Shown here: positions 22,166 through 34,310 of the stretch, in pieces
How positions within the stretch are numbered: the first letter of the stretch is position 1
Layout: each line of letters begins with the position of its first letter
Source of the DNA: Excoecaria cochinchinensis
Taxonomy: Eukaryota; Streptophyta; Magnoliopsida; Malpighiales; Euphorbiaceae
Assembly: GCA_947683425.1 (NCBI GenBank)
Contig: CANTUQ010000160.1
Coordinates: 947,501-1,011,500, forward strand
DNA: 64,000 bases
Direction of reading: 5' to 3'
Notes under the pieces: model-generated
Told to the model about the DNA's origin: nothing
The model's input: only the letters and a program-made list of their open reading frames with translations
Database searches by the model: none
Program-made: the position numbers and the translations under genes

Positions 22166-24766
22166 ATGTTTTAGTTTCAATCAAAATTTTTAATTATAAA
22201 TAAATATAAACCAAATTCATAATGAAATTTAAGAAAATATTCAATAAATATAAAATCCAAAAATTTAAAATCATCATTCAGTTGAGATGCATACTAGCAG
22301 ATATGGTGCATAGGCTTAAGTTTTTGCACCTCAAAAATAGCTGCTACTTTATGGTATATGCTTGGCTTGATTGAATAAAAAGGCAAATTTCAATGCAAAT
22401 GGACTAAAAGCTGTTCACATGCTTAATTAAAGCACTAACTAAAATCTTTTAAAGCTTAATAGTTCAACTGGATTTGTTCTTACTAGGATTCTAGAAATAA
22501 ATAAAAATTGTTCAACGTTTACTATTTGGCAAACACAAAATCCACAACATCATATGATAGTTGTACATTTATAGACCTCTAGCAATAAAAAGATAGTCAT
22601 AGCAGCACATTGAGAGCCTCCTATTACCACTTTGGCATTTGGCTTGGATTTGTTGCCACCAACAGATGACTTCTCCTTAACCGACTTCTTTGCAATACCA
22701 GTCACAACTTCAAATATTGTTAGAAGACCATTTAGCATATTAAAAAGTCACTTCCTGCATTACAAGTAAGAAGATATTGCAATAACGTCTATTTGTAAAG
22801 TTCTTGTAGAGATCCTTATAAAAATGAACCAATCCAAAAACTAAATAATACTTCAAGATTATACTAAGCATTAGTTCATAAACATTGAAGAAACAAAGGC
22901 TCCAAGACATGAATCTATAATTAACTAAAGAATATATCCACCCATCACATGCAGGTAATGATGTTAGACCAAATAGAACCATCTGTACATGAGATTATCC
23001 TCATGCGGCTTTATGTCTGAAACACCCTATGTCTAATCCCTTTATCATATGCCATGTCATACGTATCAATCACATACAATAAGATGTTAACCCAATTAAC
23101 CAACATTAGTCATACTAGTGATTCATATAATTAGTCAGTCAGTATTAATTAGGTGTATCACACCACTTTAGGTGTTGCATTTACATATGCACCACAACCA
23201 TCATATAAACCTCATATCATATTCATAACTGATATTACTAATCTAGTTTTCATATTTACTCTCATGTATATCATTCAGCATTTTATATTATAAATAACCA
23301 TTCTAACTCCTATGTATACTAACATCTTCATATTGAACTTATTATTAAATTATATTTCCATATGATACATTATATTCCTTTGTATCCCTAGTGAACATAA
23401 CAACATTTAGCATTAAATATTAAAATTATGCCCTTAGAATTCTGCATAGAGGCAGAATTCCAAATCCAACTTATATGTCATTTTTGACTTGAAAAAGTTC
23501 ATTTCTAGCTAAAATGTCCTTCTATAAACATGTTCCTCTATGTTTCCAGTTTCTGTAACATCAAAAATCATTTCAATATCACCTAACTCAAGATAGATAT
23601 TTACATTTTACTAAATACTGTTCCTATTGACATTGCTGTCAACAGGTCCGGAATTAAGCTAAAATTTACTAAACTTAAGGACAGAATTAGGTTTTACTTT
23701 CTTCATGAAACTTATAGGTTTAGAAGTCTATTTTTCATAAAAATTAACCTCATAGAATTTTGTTCACTATACAAGGAGATATGTAATATTTTCTTCAATT
23801 TGTTCCAGAACCGAATTCAACAGCTCTATTAAATTTCAAAAAAAAATATTAGGATAACTTATAGGCTTAATTAGCTCCATGTCCCTCAACAATTTTTCAG
23901 ACATATATCTTATGTAATTTTAGGAATTGGAATGGTCTCAACTAGAGTTTTCTAACTCCAATTATGGTAAAATTTTAGCCATTAATTCATAAGGCTATCA
24001 TCTCTCTTTTATTTTATTTTATTAAAACTTATTAAAATTATTTCTCTATTCATTTATACATCCTACCATACATTCAAATTATGTCTCATCTCTAATTAAT
24101 CATCTGCAATGAAGTCTATGATTGGCACATCTATAGATATTGCCACAAATTATCTCACTGTTTTTCTTTGTAGTCATGGTAGGAGACAACTTTATAAATA
24201 AATAACTTTCGCAATGTAAAAACACAAATCCTCATTAACCATAAAAACTAAGAACTTGAAAGTAGCAATATCATCAAAATGCATTTCATTATTAATGCTA
24301 TAATTGTAATATATACCTCAGTTGGAGCAGAAGAAGTAGATTCATGCTGCTGTGATGTGCTAGAATTATCAAGGACACAACAAAAATAGAGAATTGGAGT
24401 AGAATCTGGTCAATACATCATATCAGCTCAAGATTAATAAAAGGAAAAAAACAGCATCTGAAAGGGATGAGAATTTGAACTTATCTCTCAGAGCCAGGAA
24501 CCTTATAGGCAAGCTCATATCTTTTAGATGCTCAACAACTACGTACCAGGAAGTTTGGGGATATCTGGTGAGAATTCAAAATCATGAACAGCAACAGAAC
24601 TACCAATTGCACAAGTCAGATTCTAATTTTGCGTTAAAAATTTGCAAATGAATTATTATTTATTAACATGATAAGCCATGAAATGATTCAGGAACATTAC
24701 TCGTGATAAGAAAAGCTAGGGAATTGGAACTAACTGGCCGAGCCGCATGAAGATAATAAGAGAAAG
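22166..24766. other. CACTA interior without recognisable gene
   Basis: AT-rich sequence. I see no transposase motif. A minus-strand reading frame at 22550-22738 has a more protein-like composition than its surroundings (KKSVKEKSSVGGNKSKPNAK) and could be a captured exon, but I do not recognise it. Part of this stretch (about 23015-24110) resembles a decayed LTR. Confidence 0.45.
23015..24110 (-). mobile_element. Possible decayed Tekay-like LTR fragment
   Basis: Phrases such as 'tgaaacaccctatgtctaatcc' at its start, 'tccttctataaacatgttcctctatgtttc', 'caacaggtccggaatt' and 'gagttttctaactccaattatgg' follow the order seen in the minus-strand LTRs at 6090 and 31626. Neither end nor the CTAAGCG hairpin is recognisable, so this is tentative. 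Confidence 0.35.
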
Positions 24767-24771
24767 ATAAG

Positions 24772-27597
24772 TGCAGACACCGGGTCATGGGGTAGCCCAG
24801 ATCAGAGTTACCCAATGATGATAAGATGCCTTTCCACAGGCAAAAATGGTAAAAGTGGTGATTTCCTTGTCAAATTTGCATTCTGGAGTGAAAAATTAAA
24901 AAATAATAAAAAATATTTTTAAAATTAGTTTTGAAAAATGGGGGCATAAAATTATAGTATTTTTAGCCAATTTAAAATTTAAAAAAAAAAGATTTCGAAT
25001 CGCGAGTGTTGGGCGCGAAGAGGCGACGCGCAGCATTGGCTAAAAGCGCGCGCCGCATCGCGAGCTGGAGCGCGCGATTTCCGCTCCCCTGCACGTGAAA
25101 TCGCGCAACCTCGCTGCGTGAAGCCCGTCCCTCTATAACAACGGGCTTCCCTCCTTTCCTGGCCGTCGCTATAGGGTCTGATACCCCTTTTTCCGATTTT
25201 TGGACCTAAAAATCAGTTTTTTATCCCTTTTTTCAAGGTTTTAAGGGATTTTTTCCATTTTTAAAAATTAAAATAGGTAATATATGATTTAATTAAATTT
25301 TATCCCTTTAATTACTTTATTTTTCCTATTTTTCTTCATATAAAAAGAATAAGATGAAAACCTAAAAAGGGGAATTTTTCTAGGGTTTTTTCTCTTCATC
25401 TTTTCTCTTCTTCCTCTCAATTTCTCTAAGAAAAATTCCAGATTTTCCCCCAACAAAAAAATTGAGTTCATCTTTTTAGTTCTTTTTTCCAATAGAATTT
25501 CTTCTAAACATTTTTAGAAGAAGATTTATTAATGCAATTGAATTTTGAGGCAAACATAATAATTGTTTGCTCTTAAAATTCATTTTTTAAATTTTTTATT
25601 TGTTTTCAATTAAACTTTTTCAAGGTTTTTTATTATTTTGAATCTGTTTTTGATGAAAAATGGATTTTGGGGCAAAACAAATAATCGTTTGTTCCTAAAA
25701 TCGATTTTTTCATTTGATTTTCTAAAAAATAATTTTTTCTCATAAATGATTTTTTTTCTTTGGAACAAAAAAAATAATTGTTTGTTCTGGACATCATTTT
25801 CATTCTTTTAATCAATAAAAATCATTCTTTTGGCAAAGAAATTAACTCTTTGTTTTTAAAGAATTATTGATTTTCTTTCTTCATTTTTAAGCCTTTTTTT
25901 TTGGAATGAAATTCCAACATTTTTGTTATTCCATTCTAATCTTGCAAATCAAGAACAAGGAAATCAATCATCTTTTTATCTTCATCGAATCCGAAACTCT
26001 GAGTGTAAACATTCTGGGCTTGTTCTTCTTATTCTTTTTGTTCATATTTAATTTATTCATGTTCATTCTTATTATTTTCGGTTATTCATTTATTTATTTT
26101 GTTTATGTTTAATTTATTACCATGTATATGTTTATTATTATTCTAATTCATTTCTTTTATTCATGTGAATATTGATTTCTTTTATTTTTAACATGTAATT
26201 AAATTAATTCATTCATCATTATTTTTAACATGCAATTAAATTAATTCATTCATCATTATTTTTAACATATAATAAAATTAATTCATTTTGATTGATCTTC
26301 TTGCCATGTAAATGGTTTATATCATTTGTGAACATATTTAATTAATCATGTCATTTATTTCATCATTTTTTATTCATTTCCATTGTCATTATCATATGTT
26401 TAATATTTTGCTCACTTATTTATTTTCATTATTATCATGTTCATATTTTTACACATTAATTAATTAACATGTTGTATTTTATTCCAATTACATCTTTTAA
26501 TCCACTTATTATTCATAACACATTTTTCTCATTTATTTTAAATTGATAACATTTTAATTCATTTATGATTTTGATATCATTTCATTTTATCTCATTTTAT
26601 TTTATCTTATCATTTATTTTATATTTAATTTATTTTAATTTATTCAATTACTAACATTATTTTACTTGTGTTTTATTTTATTTCACATCTCATTTTTTGC
26701 TTGGGCATTCTTGCGAGCACACGGGGAGATCCAAGAGGCTCGTTCGAGTTACATATTTATTTACTTCGTTTGTAATATTTATTTATTTTGGCTTTTTCAT
26801 TTATTTTTGCCATGTAATTTTCTTGTAAAATTATTCATTTAGGCCCACTAGAAAGAAAGTCACTAAACGTTTTTTTATTAATTAATTTGAAATTTTTCCT
26901 AAATAAAAATTAGACCAATGTCTCAATTTTCTCCATCCAAAATAAAACCATCACATCAAAATTGTTTTATAATAAATATGCATGCGAGGACCAATGTCCT
27001 CATCATTAATGAATATCCCGCTTTATGCATGTTTTGTATTTTATTTAGAATGGGGGTTGTATTCCGCCCCTAGTTTTGTTATAATATTTTTACATATGCT
27101 TTATTTTATTTACACTTTTATTTATCGCTTCCACTACGTGATTGACACGCGCTTTAATTAATTGCATTAAAATGAATGAGAAATGGGATGAAACTCTAAA
27201 TTCAAAACTCGATTATAAACTTAACCAAGATATGAATAAATGAGAAGTCCCGAACTCACTCTGGTCTTTGGGGCTCAATGAGGCGAGAGGTCTAGGACTT
27301 CCAAGACACCTCTTGAGTCTCACCAAATGACTTAAATTTACAATCCTAGGCTCCAGGGGGTAGAGGCTGAAACCTCCAAGATCTCTCTAGCTTGCCCAAG
27401 ATGGATATGTATGCGCCGTCTTAGGCTCGCTGAGGCTAGACGACCCTTCCCAATGTTCTATTGGGTGGCGACTCCAAGAAACCTCCTTGTTGCCCAAAAT
27501 AGACGCACTTGTAAATACCTTACAAGTTTTAATGAATCCCATCCCGATCGCCCTAAAGTGGGCTTTCGGGAGGCCATGGGGTTCGGCGCGCGTCACA
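24772..27597 (+). mobile_element. 5' LTR of second Ogre
   Basis: Starts TGCAGACACC and ends GCGCGTCACA. It carries a GC-rich island (about 25005-25150, many GCGC and CGCG words) just before a possible TATA box, then a long AT-rich body with runs of ATTTATTT type. The reading frames in it (25289-25492 minus, 25906-26112 plus) are low-complexity and not genes. Confidence 0.92.
25132..25139 (+). promoter_or_regulatory. Possible TATA box of Ogre LTR
   Basis: TCTATAAC lies at the 3' edge of the GC-rich island, with a pyrimidine-rich stretch after it. The other LTR has CTATAGCG here, so only one copy keeps the motif. Tentative. Confidence 0.35.
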
Positions 27598-27598
27598 G

Positions 27599-27616
27599 TG
27601 GCGACTCCACTTGGGA
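27599..27616 (+). promoter_or_regulatory. Primer-binding site, second Ogre
   Basis: TGGCGACTCCACTTGGG, one base after the LTR end, is the tRNA-Arg-type primer site typical of Ogre/Tat elements. Confidence 0.85.
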
Positions 27617-28592
27617 CAAATTCGAGACTTCACTTCGAAAGTGCCTTAGTTAAAATTTATAATTGAGTTTTAATTTAAAAATTTCATCCTTTTTCAAAAC
27701 TGCATTGCATCTCAATAGAGCCTTAGATCTACGCTAGTTTGGTCCCTCTTTTAGCCCCGGTGCGTTCCCGAAGCGCGACCCTACGTTCACTCAATGTAGG
27801 GAAGTGTTAAGGATAATCACCAGCCCAAGCCTCGTACCATCATGGTATATTAAATGGTGACCCAATCGGTCGTTACGCTCGTGATGAGCTAGACGCGTTG
27901 GCAGGGACCATGCTTGGGTAGCCCTAAAGCAACACCATCTTTGACCAAAGCTCATGTAATGGCAATAGATACTTCCCCTAGGTGGTATGAACCGTAATAC
28001 CTTGCTTGCTATATGGATCATTTTATATTGGACAAACCCAAATAATCTGACTGGTCACCTAATCAAAAGCTTTCATGCCCCGATAGGCCCATGTCAACTT
28101 ATTCGGGCTGCCTAAATACATGATGGTCAAAACCCATGTGTATGCACATTAGCTAAGAGAGGTTATGCTGCCGGTTTTTCACCGTGCACCATGCGCGTCC
28201 ATCGGGTTCCCTATTAACCCATGGATCAAACCCACCTAGGACAGAGACCGCACGACCTCGTGTGTGGGGTCAATAAGGTTAGAAGGATCTATCTGCTTGC
28301 ATGTGGTTGTGGATGATGCATTGCATATTCATGTCATTCATGGACAAATAAAATTTTTTATTTCCTCCCTATGTATACATCCTATTCTTTGCATATAATT
28401 ATTACATGTACATATTATCCTGTGTATAGTTTTTCAAATGTTTGATATGTATCATTGTAATCTCTTTTAGTCAATATATACCATTTGTTGCACAGCACGA
28501 TCATGCATTGCATATTATTCATACATCATTCTAACTCCTCGATTTTCAGCCATTATAGACCATTTGCTTGGGTGGTTAGGGGATCCCAATAG
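27617..28592 (+). other. Untranslated leader, second Ogre
   Basis: Long leader shared with the outer element (813-1322 plus 16126-16534). No credible reading frame. Confidence 0.8.
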
Positions 28593-29720
28593 TTGTCCAA
28601 GGAGCGATCAGAGTTCACGTGGGCTGACAAATTTTTAGCATTCTTACCAGAGCATCTAAAGGCATTAGAAATGGCTGGCCCTTCACAACAGAACGAAGAG
28701 ACTCGTGCCCTAATTGCCCAGGAGTTGGATAGAAGGTTCAAGGAGCTTGAAATAAAGATGTTGGCCATGGTCAAAGAAAGGATGGATGCCATGGCGCTTG
28801 TTCTGCAAGCTTAGCTTATGGCAACAACTCTCAACCAAGGAAAGCCGGCCACGATCGAGAAGGCTCATATAGCGACAGCTCCAGTACCTCCTTTTCCTTC
28901 TGAGACTAGAGGTAAGAGGTCACTTGATTCACCGGTTGAGCAAGGACGAAATAGGAGGCCTACTTTAGAACATGGCATTATGTCCAAGGAGAATGAGGAC
29001 CCTGCAATCATGCATACTCTAAAAGATGGAAGCTCAGGAGGCCTTGATAATAGTAAGGCAAATGCCAAGGCTGCAGAAGTCCCAGCCACTAGAACAACTC
29101 AGCCCCACCTCACTATCTCGGGTAGGCCATTATCTTGGCATTTCACCCGTCTCGTCAAGAAAAGGAAGTTACGACCTTTGTCGGTCGGGCCTGCACCAAG
29201 TCAAGGACTCCCTAGACATAGAGCAGATTAGCACTGCGCGTATCACCAGTATTCAGGGCATAGAACGAACTACTGTCGTACCTTGAAAGATCGCATTCAA
29301 GAGCTAATGCCAGGCCTAGAAAAGGAAGAGATTGTAAAAGTGCCAACCACGGAAGTAAAGCAAAGGCATTTTTCTAATTTGGGTAGATCTTTGTCCTGGG
29401 TCCTCAAGAGGCTAATGAAGGAGGGGATTTTACAGCCATTGCCAGCTAGGCCCGCCAAAAGCCAGGGACAGCCCAATCATAAAGGGGATGAGTATTGCGC
29501 CTTCCACTAGCACACAGGGCATACCACAGACGATTGCAAGACCTTGAGACATGCTATTCAAGATCTGATTGACTCTTACCAGATCTCTGACCCAGAAAAG
29601 CGAGAGGGAAAGGATAAGATAGACTAAGAGTCTAAGAAGGAAGGCAGGACGGGCTCTAAAGTTGCTTATGGACCGTCAGCAATAACACCTGCATTGACGG
29701 AGAGAGGAAGATGATAGTTT
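28593..29720 (+). pseudogene. Ogre gag remnant, C-terminal part
   Basis: Broken frames on the plus strand. The first (28593-28814) starts MSKERSEFTWADKFLAFLPE and is followed by a charged helical segment. Later parts keep two copies of the Tat-type cysteine/histidine block: CAYHQYSGHRTNYCRTLKD (about 29232-29290) and CAFH-HTGHTTDDC (about 29498-29538, with a stop at 29508 fitting CAG to TAG). The blocks sit next to two similar 'SRRLSWHFTRLVKKRKL' / 'GRSLSWVLKRLMKEG' segments, suggesting an internal duplication of about 330 bp. The capsid region typical of gag is not recognisable. Confidence 0.7.
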
Positions 29721-29758
29721 AGGCTTTCCTTCTTAAGTTCTGAACTTTTGTTTAATAA

Positions 29759-29950
29759 TGATTAATGACATTTTTTAGTTTTATTAATAAATTGAATAAT
29801 TTCCTTCACTTGTGTGATGTTATTTTCAATGATTTCATTATGCATGGTCGTAATCCATTTATATTTGACATTAGCTCGATTAATGCTACTCTATTTATTC
29901 TTGGAACCTTGAAAATCTTGATGGCATCTGACATAACTCTTGAAGAGTGA
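29759..29950 (+). pseudogene. Possible Ogre pre-RT (protease/linker) remnant
   Basis: An open stretch with SSINATLFILGTLKILMASDITLEE followed by a PGPTKICQELIEKS-like linker in another frame, which leads into the RT N-terminus at 30058. The protease active-site triad is not visible. Function is inferred only from position. Confidence 0.4.
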
Positions 29951-30057
29951 GAAAATTTGGGAGAATTAAAACAAAAGATAAAAAAGTCTTTGCCTGGACC
30001 TACAAAGATATGCCAGGAATTGATCGAGAAGTCACAGAGTAGACTATTCCTATATAT

Positions 30058-30622
30058 CTAGACCATAAACCTGTTAAGCAGAAACTGAGAAGGCTTAGGC
30101 CGGAATGGGCAGATAAAGTAAGTGAGGAGATTCGCCAGCAAATCAAAGCCAAATTTCTAGTTGAGGTGCGGTATCCAACTTGGTTGGCAAGGTTGTCCCC
30201 GTAGCCAAAAAGAATGGCAAGCTTTACAGATGGTTATGCGGGCTACAATCAAATCGAATTAAGTCGGCTTTCATTATGGAGTGGGGGACGTATGCTTAAT
30301 GCCTTTTGGCCTAAAAAATGCAGGAGCCACTTATCAGAGGATGGCAACAAAAATCTTAAGGAAAAATCAACCTGTAGTGTGGAATGAAGATTGTCAGAGA
30401 GCTTTCGATACTATCAGAGAATACTTGCTAAAATCACCGGTGTTGAGACCACCACAGCCAGTCAAGCCAATGATTCTGTATTTAGCTATAGAAAATGGTT
30501 CTGTAGGTGCCATGATGGCCCAAGAGGACGAATTCAGAGTGGAATTTGCTATTTACTACCTTAGTAAGAAGTTCCTGGCTTATGAGGTTATGCAGAAGTA
30601 TAAAAGATCTGTCTTACGGTAA
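30058..30622 (+). pseudogene. Ogre reverse transcriptase remnant, deleted
   Basis: Pieces of RT in order: the N-terminal HKPVKQKLRRLRPEWADKV stretch (30064-30120), VVPVAKKNGK (about 30190-30220), then directly a DGYAGYNQIEL block (about 30227-30260) and MPFGLKNAGATYQRM (from 30299). It then jumps to the connection segment VVWNEDCQRAFDTIREYL (from about 30376) and FAIYYLSKK. Two internal deletions remove the CVDYRDLN region and the catalytic YxDD box, and there are stops and frameshifts, so no enzyme could be made. Confidence 0.85.
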
Positions 30623-30639
30623 TTTGGTCCTTTGAGAAG

Positions 30640-30897
30640 TTGAGACACTACTTTCACTCCTACAATGTACAAGCGGTAGCAAAGCAGAATCCCTTGAGAT
30701 ACTTACAGGAGGCTCCATCCTTACTTGGAAAAATGGGTAGGTGGTTGTTGCTGCTACGAGAGTTTGATATAGAGTACGTTACTCGAAAAACTATCAAAGG
30801 GTGTGCAGTGGCAGAATTCCTGGCAGAACACCCAATTCAAGGAGACTCATACGAGTTCAGCTTTCCAGATGAGGATGTGACAGCCATCAGAGTTTAG
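30640..30897 (+). pseudogene. Ogre RNase H (retroviral-type) C-terminal part
   Basis: Open frame continuing from the RT connection. It keeps LRHYFHSYNV, NPLRYLQEAPSLLGKMGRWLLLLREFDIEYV and an ADFLAEHP-like end (AEFLAEHPI), diagnostic of Tat/Ogre pol. The linker DEDVTAIRV leads to a stop (TAG, 30895) just before the second RNase H. Confidence 0.85.
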
Positions 30898-31160
30898 GGA
30901 TGGCAACTGTACTTTGATGGGGCTGTGAACAATATGGGGGTAGGAGTGGGAGTAATTCTGACCACCCCGGATAATGAGAAACTCCCTTTGGCAAAGAAAC
31001 TGAGGTTCAAAGCTACTAATAATTAAGCCAAGTATGAAGCATGTACTTTTGGGTTGGAAGCGTTAATAGCCTTGGGGGCAAAGAAAGTGGAAGTGTTTGG
31101 TGATTCATCCCTGGTGATCAATCAAATTCGAGGCGGATGGGCTGTTAAATAAGAAAGGCT
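30898..31160 (+). pseudogene. Ogre second, archaeal-like RNase H (aRNH)
   Basis: GWQLYFDGAVNNMGVGVGVI is the first catalytic Asp block of the second RNase H; KYEACTFGLEALIALGAKKV and GDSSLVINQIRGGW follow. Such a tandem RNase H is known for the Tat lineage and separates it from other gypsy elements. In-frame stops at NN-AK and VK-ER (TAA both times) break it. Continues into LYIEHLRDLSSQFE and ENQLADALATL downstream. Confidence 0.87.
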
Positions 31161-31161
31161 A

Positions 31162-31625
31162 ATGCTGTACATTGAGCACTTGAGAGACCTGAGTAGTCAG
31201 TTTGAAGTGTGTACATTTCATTTTGTTCCAAGGGACGAAAATCAGTTGGCCGACGCGCTCGCCACTTTAGTGTCAATGTGGGACAATCCAGAAGGGGTAG
31301 TTATGAGGCCGATTTTGATTTCTAGCTCTGAGAGACCTAGCTTTGAATCTAAGTCAGTCATGGAAACAGAAGTAGCGGATGGGAAGCTGTGGTATTACGA
31401 CATTATGAACTATCTAGAAAATATGAATTTTCCAAAGGAAGCTACTGAGAAAAATCAGAGAATGATTTGCAAATTGTCTACCCAATTCATTTGCATAAAT
31501 GGTATATTATACAAATGGCAGGCTGATGGTATCCAGTTGAGATGTTTGGATGAGAAAGAGGCCAAGAAGGTAATGGAAGAAACTCATACTGGCGTATGCG
31601 GAGCCCATATGAACGGGATGACATT
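31162..31625 (+). pseudogene. Ogre aRNH end and integrase N-terminus
   Basis: Open frame: VPRDENQLADALATL ends the second RNase H, then a linker with DGKLWYYDIMNYL, NGILYKW and the start of the integrase zinc finger, THTGVCGAHMNG (the two His, about 31585-31620). The frame is cut at 31625 by a solo LTR within ACATT and resumes at 34709. Confidence 0.87.
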
Positions 31626-32344
31626 TGTAACACCCCCATACCCCCGGTAAGGAATATCGGGGCGCTACGCGGACACTTACGTATACTTGTACATTCATTA
31701 GCGGAAGCGATAGCATAAACACATTTAAAAGTAATTAAATACTACACTAGGGCCCACTTGCATTTCATATTAACTACATATACATTTACATGTTCATATT
31801 ACATCAGTTTCCATTTAGCTTTACATATACATTTACATGTAACCACTACACTCTTTTATTACATAATGATGTTACTCAAAATGTAAAACTCTATCTCTAA
31901 CTTATAAAAAGTTGTAACAAAACTCCTAGTGGCCTTGACCCGCAGATGTCCGCTCACTGATCCGAACCTGTAACCTACACGGAAATAAACATCCGTGCTA
32001 AGCGATAACGCTTAGTGGGGATAAAATAATGCAAAGGACTTCTTTACGAAGTCACATATAAATCACACAATCATACATCTCATGCATATAACTCTTATAC
32101 ATATATATAATATCTGCTCTTTTACTTGTTCATGCACACTACAACTTGTACATATCATTTATTTAAATATACACTATCATGTGTCCATATTCATGTAAAC
32201 ACACTCATATAATCATGTACTTGTATACAGAACTGTAATGTACTTAAACATTACTCTCATGTACTATAGCTTTATTCAAAGCAACACTTTAATCATCTCA
32301 AGTTCACTACACAACATTAACAAGACAAGCCTGAATTCCTTTCA

Positions 32345-32507
32345 TGGTGGATACGGGTAACTCTGGATACTGTTTACAGTATCTTACATATGGAGAATTA
32401 ACTCAAACTCTATGGAATACACGAGGTATTCTGAACTCTGGGCACAATTAAGGCCAACTCTAGCAGTTGCACTCTAGCCCTTTATAAGCATGCTTATCTA
32501 TCCACTA
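32345..32507 (-). other. Structured LTR hairpin module, solo LTR 2
   Basis: Arms TGGTGGATA (32345-32353) and TATCCACTA (32499-32507). Inside: GATACTG-TTTA-CAGTATC (32366-32383, 7-bp stem), GAATAC-ACGAG-GTATTC (32415-32431) and palindrome ATAAGCATGCTTAT (32484-32497). The CTAAGCG hairpin is at 31998-32015. Confidence 0.62.
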
Positions 32508-32779
32508 TAACGGTAATCAGGCTCAATACCAACTCACACACACTGCACACAGATATCAACTCATCAACTAATAATTCAACTGCATTTATCAAATTCAAAG
32601 GCATGTAATTCATATACAATCTTGTTCAACAACGAAAAACATGTAACATTTAAATTCCATGTATGCACTCTTATATAACATCTTCATATACATGTATTCA
32701 ACTCATTGCATAAACATATTAATCATGCATAGTAAGACAGAAGAAAACACTATCTTCAAAACAAGATGCAAAGAGGTTC

Positions 32780-32922
32780 ACTGTCGCGATCGCGGCAAGA
32801 AGTCGCGCTCGCGACAGAAGCCAAGTTCATTGTCACTATCGCGACAAGAGGTCGCGCTCGCGACGGAAGGCAAGTCCACTGTCGCGATCGCGACAAGAGG
32901 TCGCGCTCGCGACAGAAGCTAG
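32780..32922 (-). repeat. 49-bp tandem repeat of GTCGCGA palindromes
   Basis: Units start ACTGTCGCG, ATTGTCACT and ACTGTCGCG at 32780, 32829 and 32878 (period 49). Each holds a GTCGCGATCGCGAC-type and a GTCGCGCTCGCGAC-type palindrome. Confidence 0.85.
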
Positions 32923-33204
32923 ATTGTTTAAAAGCTCTCTATACTCTAATGCATTATATAACAATTCCTAAGTTCATACCTATTTACCATGTCATTTACT
33001 ATACTTCCTACAACTATACATTGTTACTATATTAGTTCAATTACCATTTTTAATGACACTCATATGTATTTTTCCGTTAACAACTAGTTTGAAATCATTT
33101 AGGAGCCCGAATCATGTATAAAACGTTAAGGGGAAAGACAAGGGGTTGACCCATGCCAACCATAGGCTCAAAATGAAGAAAAAAGTGCCTAATTTGTGAT
33201 GTTC

Positions 33205-33240
33205 TGTCGCGAGGTCGCGACCACTGTCGCGCTCGCGACA
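33205..33240 (-). repeat. GTCGCGA palindrome cassette, solo LTR 2
   Basis: TGTCGCGAGGTCGCGAC then TGTCGCGCTCGCGACA, at the same LTR slot as 7573-7608. Confidence 0.75.
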
Positions 33241-34310
33241 GAGGCTCGCCTCAGGAGCCTCATGAGACTGCTTTTTACCCTGATCTTGTATCGTCTAAAC
33301 CGACCTCTAAACGTCATTTTTTGGCAAAGTGTTCTTCTTAACAATTGTTCTATAGGATGTTATCTTTCAAATGGGACAATTTGCAGGTCATTGGGACATC
33401 TAGAACTCTAAATATGATTCAAACAATCTATGCTGTTCCAGTGAACCCGCCAGAACAGGGTCACCTACGTTCTAATTACTTTTCAGGATACCTAGAGCCA
33501 GAATTAGATCCAGCACTCTCTTAGACATTTTTAGATAAAACTATTATCTTTCAGATGCAATTAGAATCAACGCAATTGGAGTTCTATAACTCTACGTATG
33601 ACAAATACAATACACAGGGGTCCGATGACAAATAAGCAGAATTTCGCAACATCAAACTCTATTATCAACACAAACACTCAAATGATCAAGTTACATGCTT
33701 ATAAACATATATACACATGTCATAAGCACTGCAAGCAATCAAAATGAACAATAAACCAATATACACTAAAAGAACGATGGAGCTAATTAAAGCTCACCAT
33801 ATACATTTACATCATATCATAGTAACACATATCATTCAATCACATGCCAGGAAAATAAAATCGCACTCGATCCCTACCTCTGAATAGCTTAATCTTGTGC
33901 TCTATACTCAGCTCCAACCCCTTTCCTTTACTTAATCCCATTTCTTGTTCATAGCTTCCACAAATCACATAGAAAATATTTTGAGTTAGACCTTTTTCTC
34001 ACTTTAAATTAAAAACAGAAAGAAAAAGGAAGTCAGATCGGAAACTAACTAAACTTACCCTTTTCGATGATCAACTCTAGCTTTCTCAACTTTCTCTTTA
34101 GGAGCAAATTTAAAGTGAAGAAAAGAGAGGAAGGTGGAGCACGGCAAAAACCAAGGAAAAGAAAACAAAGAGGAAAGCCAAAAGAAAAAGGGCCAAAAGC
34201 TAAGAAATGCCAAATGTTGGCCGGTCAAACCCAAAGAAATTACCAAATTAATTGCCCACTAACCACATTAAAAGCCAACCTCTCTCATTAATACATCTCC
34301 ATCAAAATAT

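Noticed and set aside
23015..24110. Second CACTA-internal insertion with defined ends
   Set aside because: LTR-like phrases are present, but I found no TSD, no terminal pair and no CTAAGCG hairpin, so only a tentative fragment is listed.
25289..26112. Lys-rich and Phe/Ile-rich reading frames, mirrored at 52605-53455
   Set aside because: They lie in both copies of the Ogre LTR, in AT-rich low-complexity sequence.
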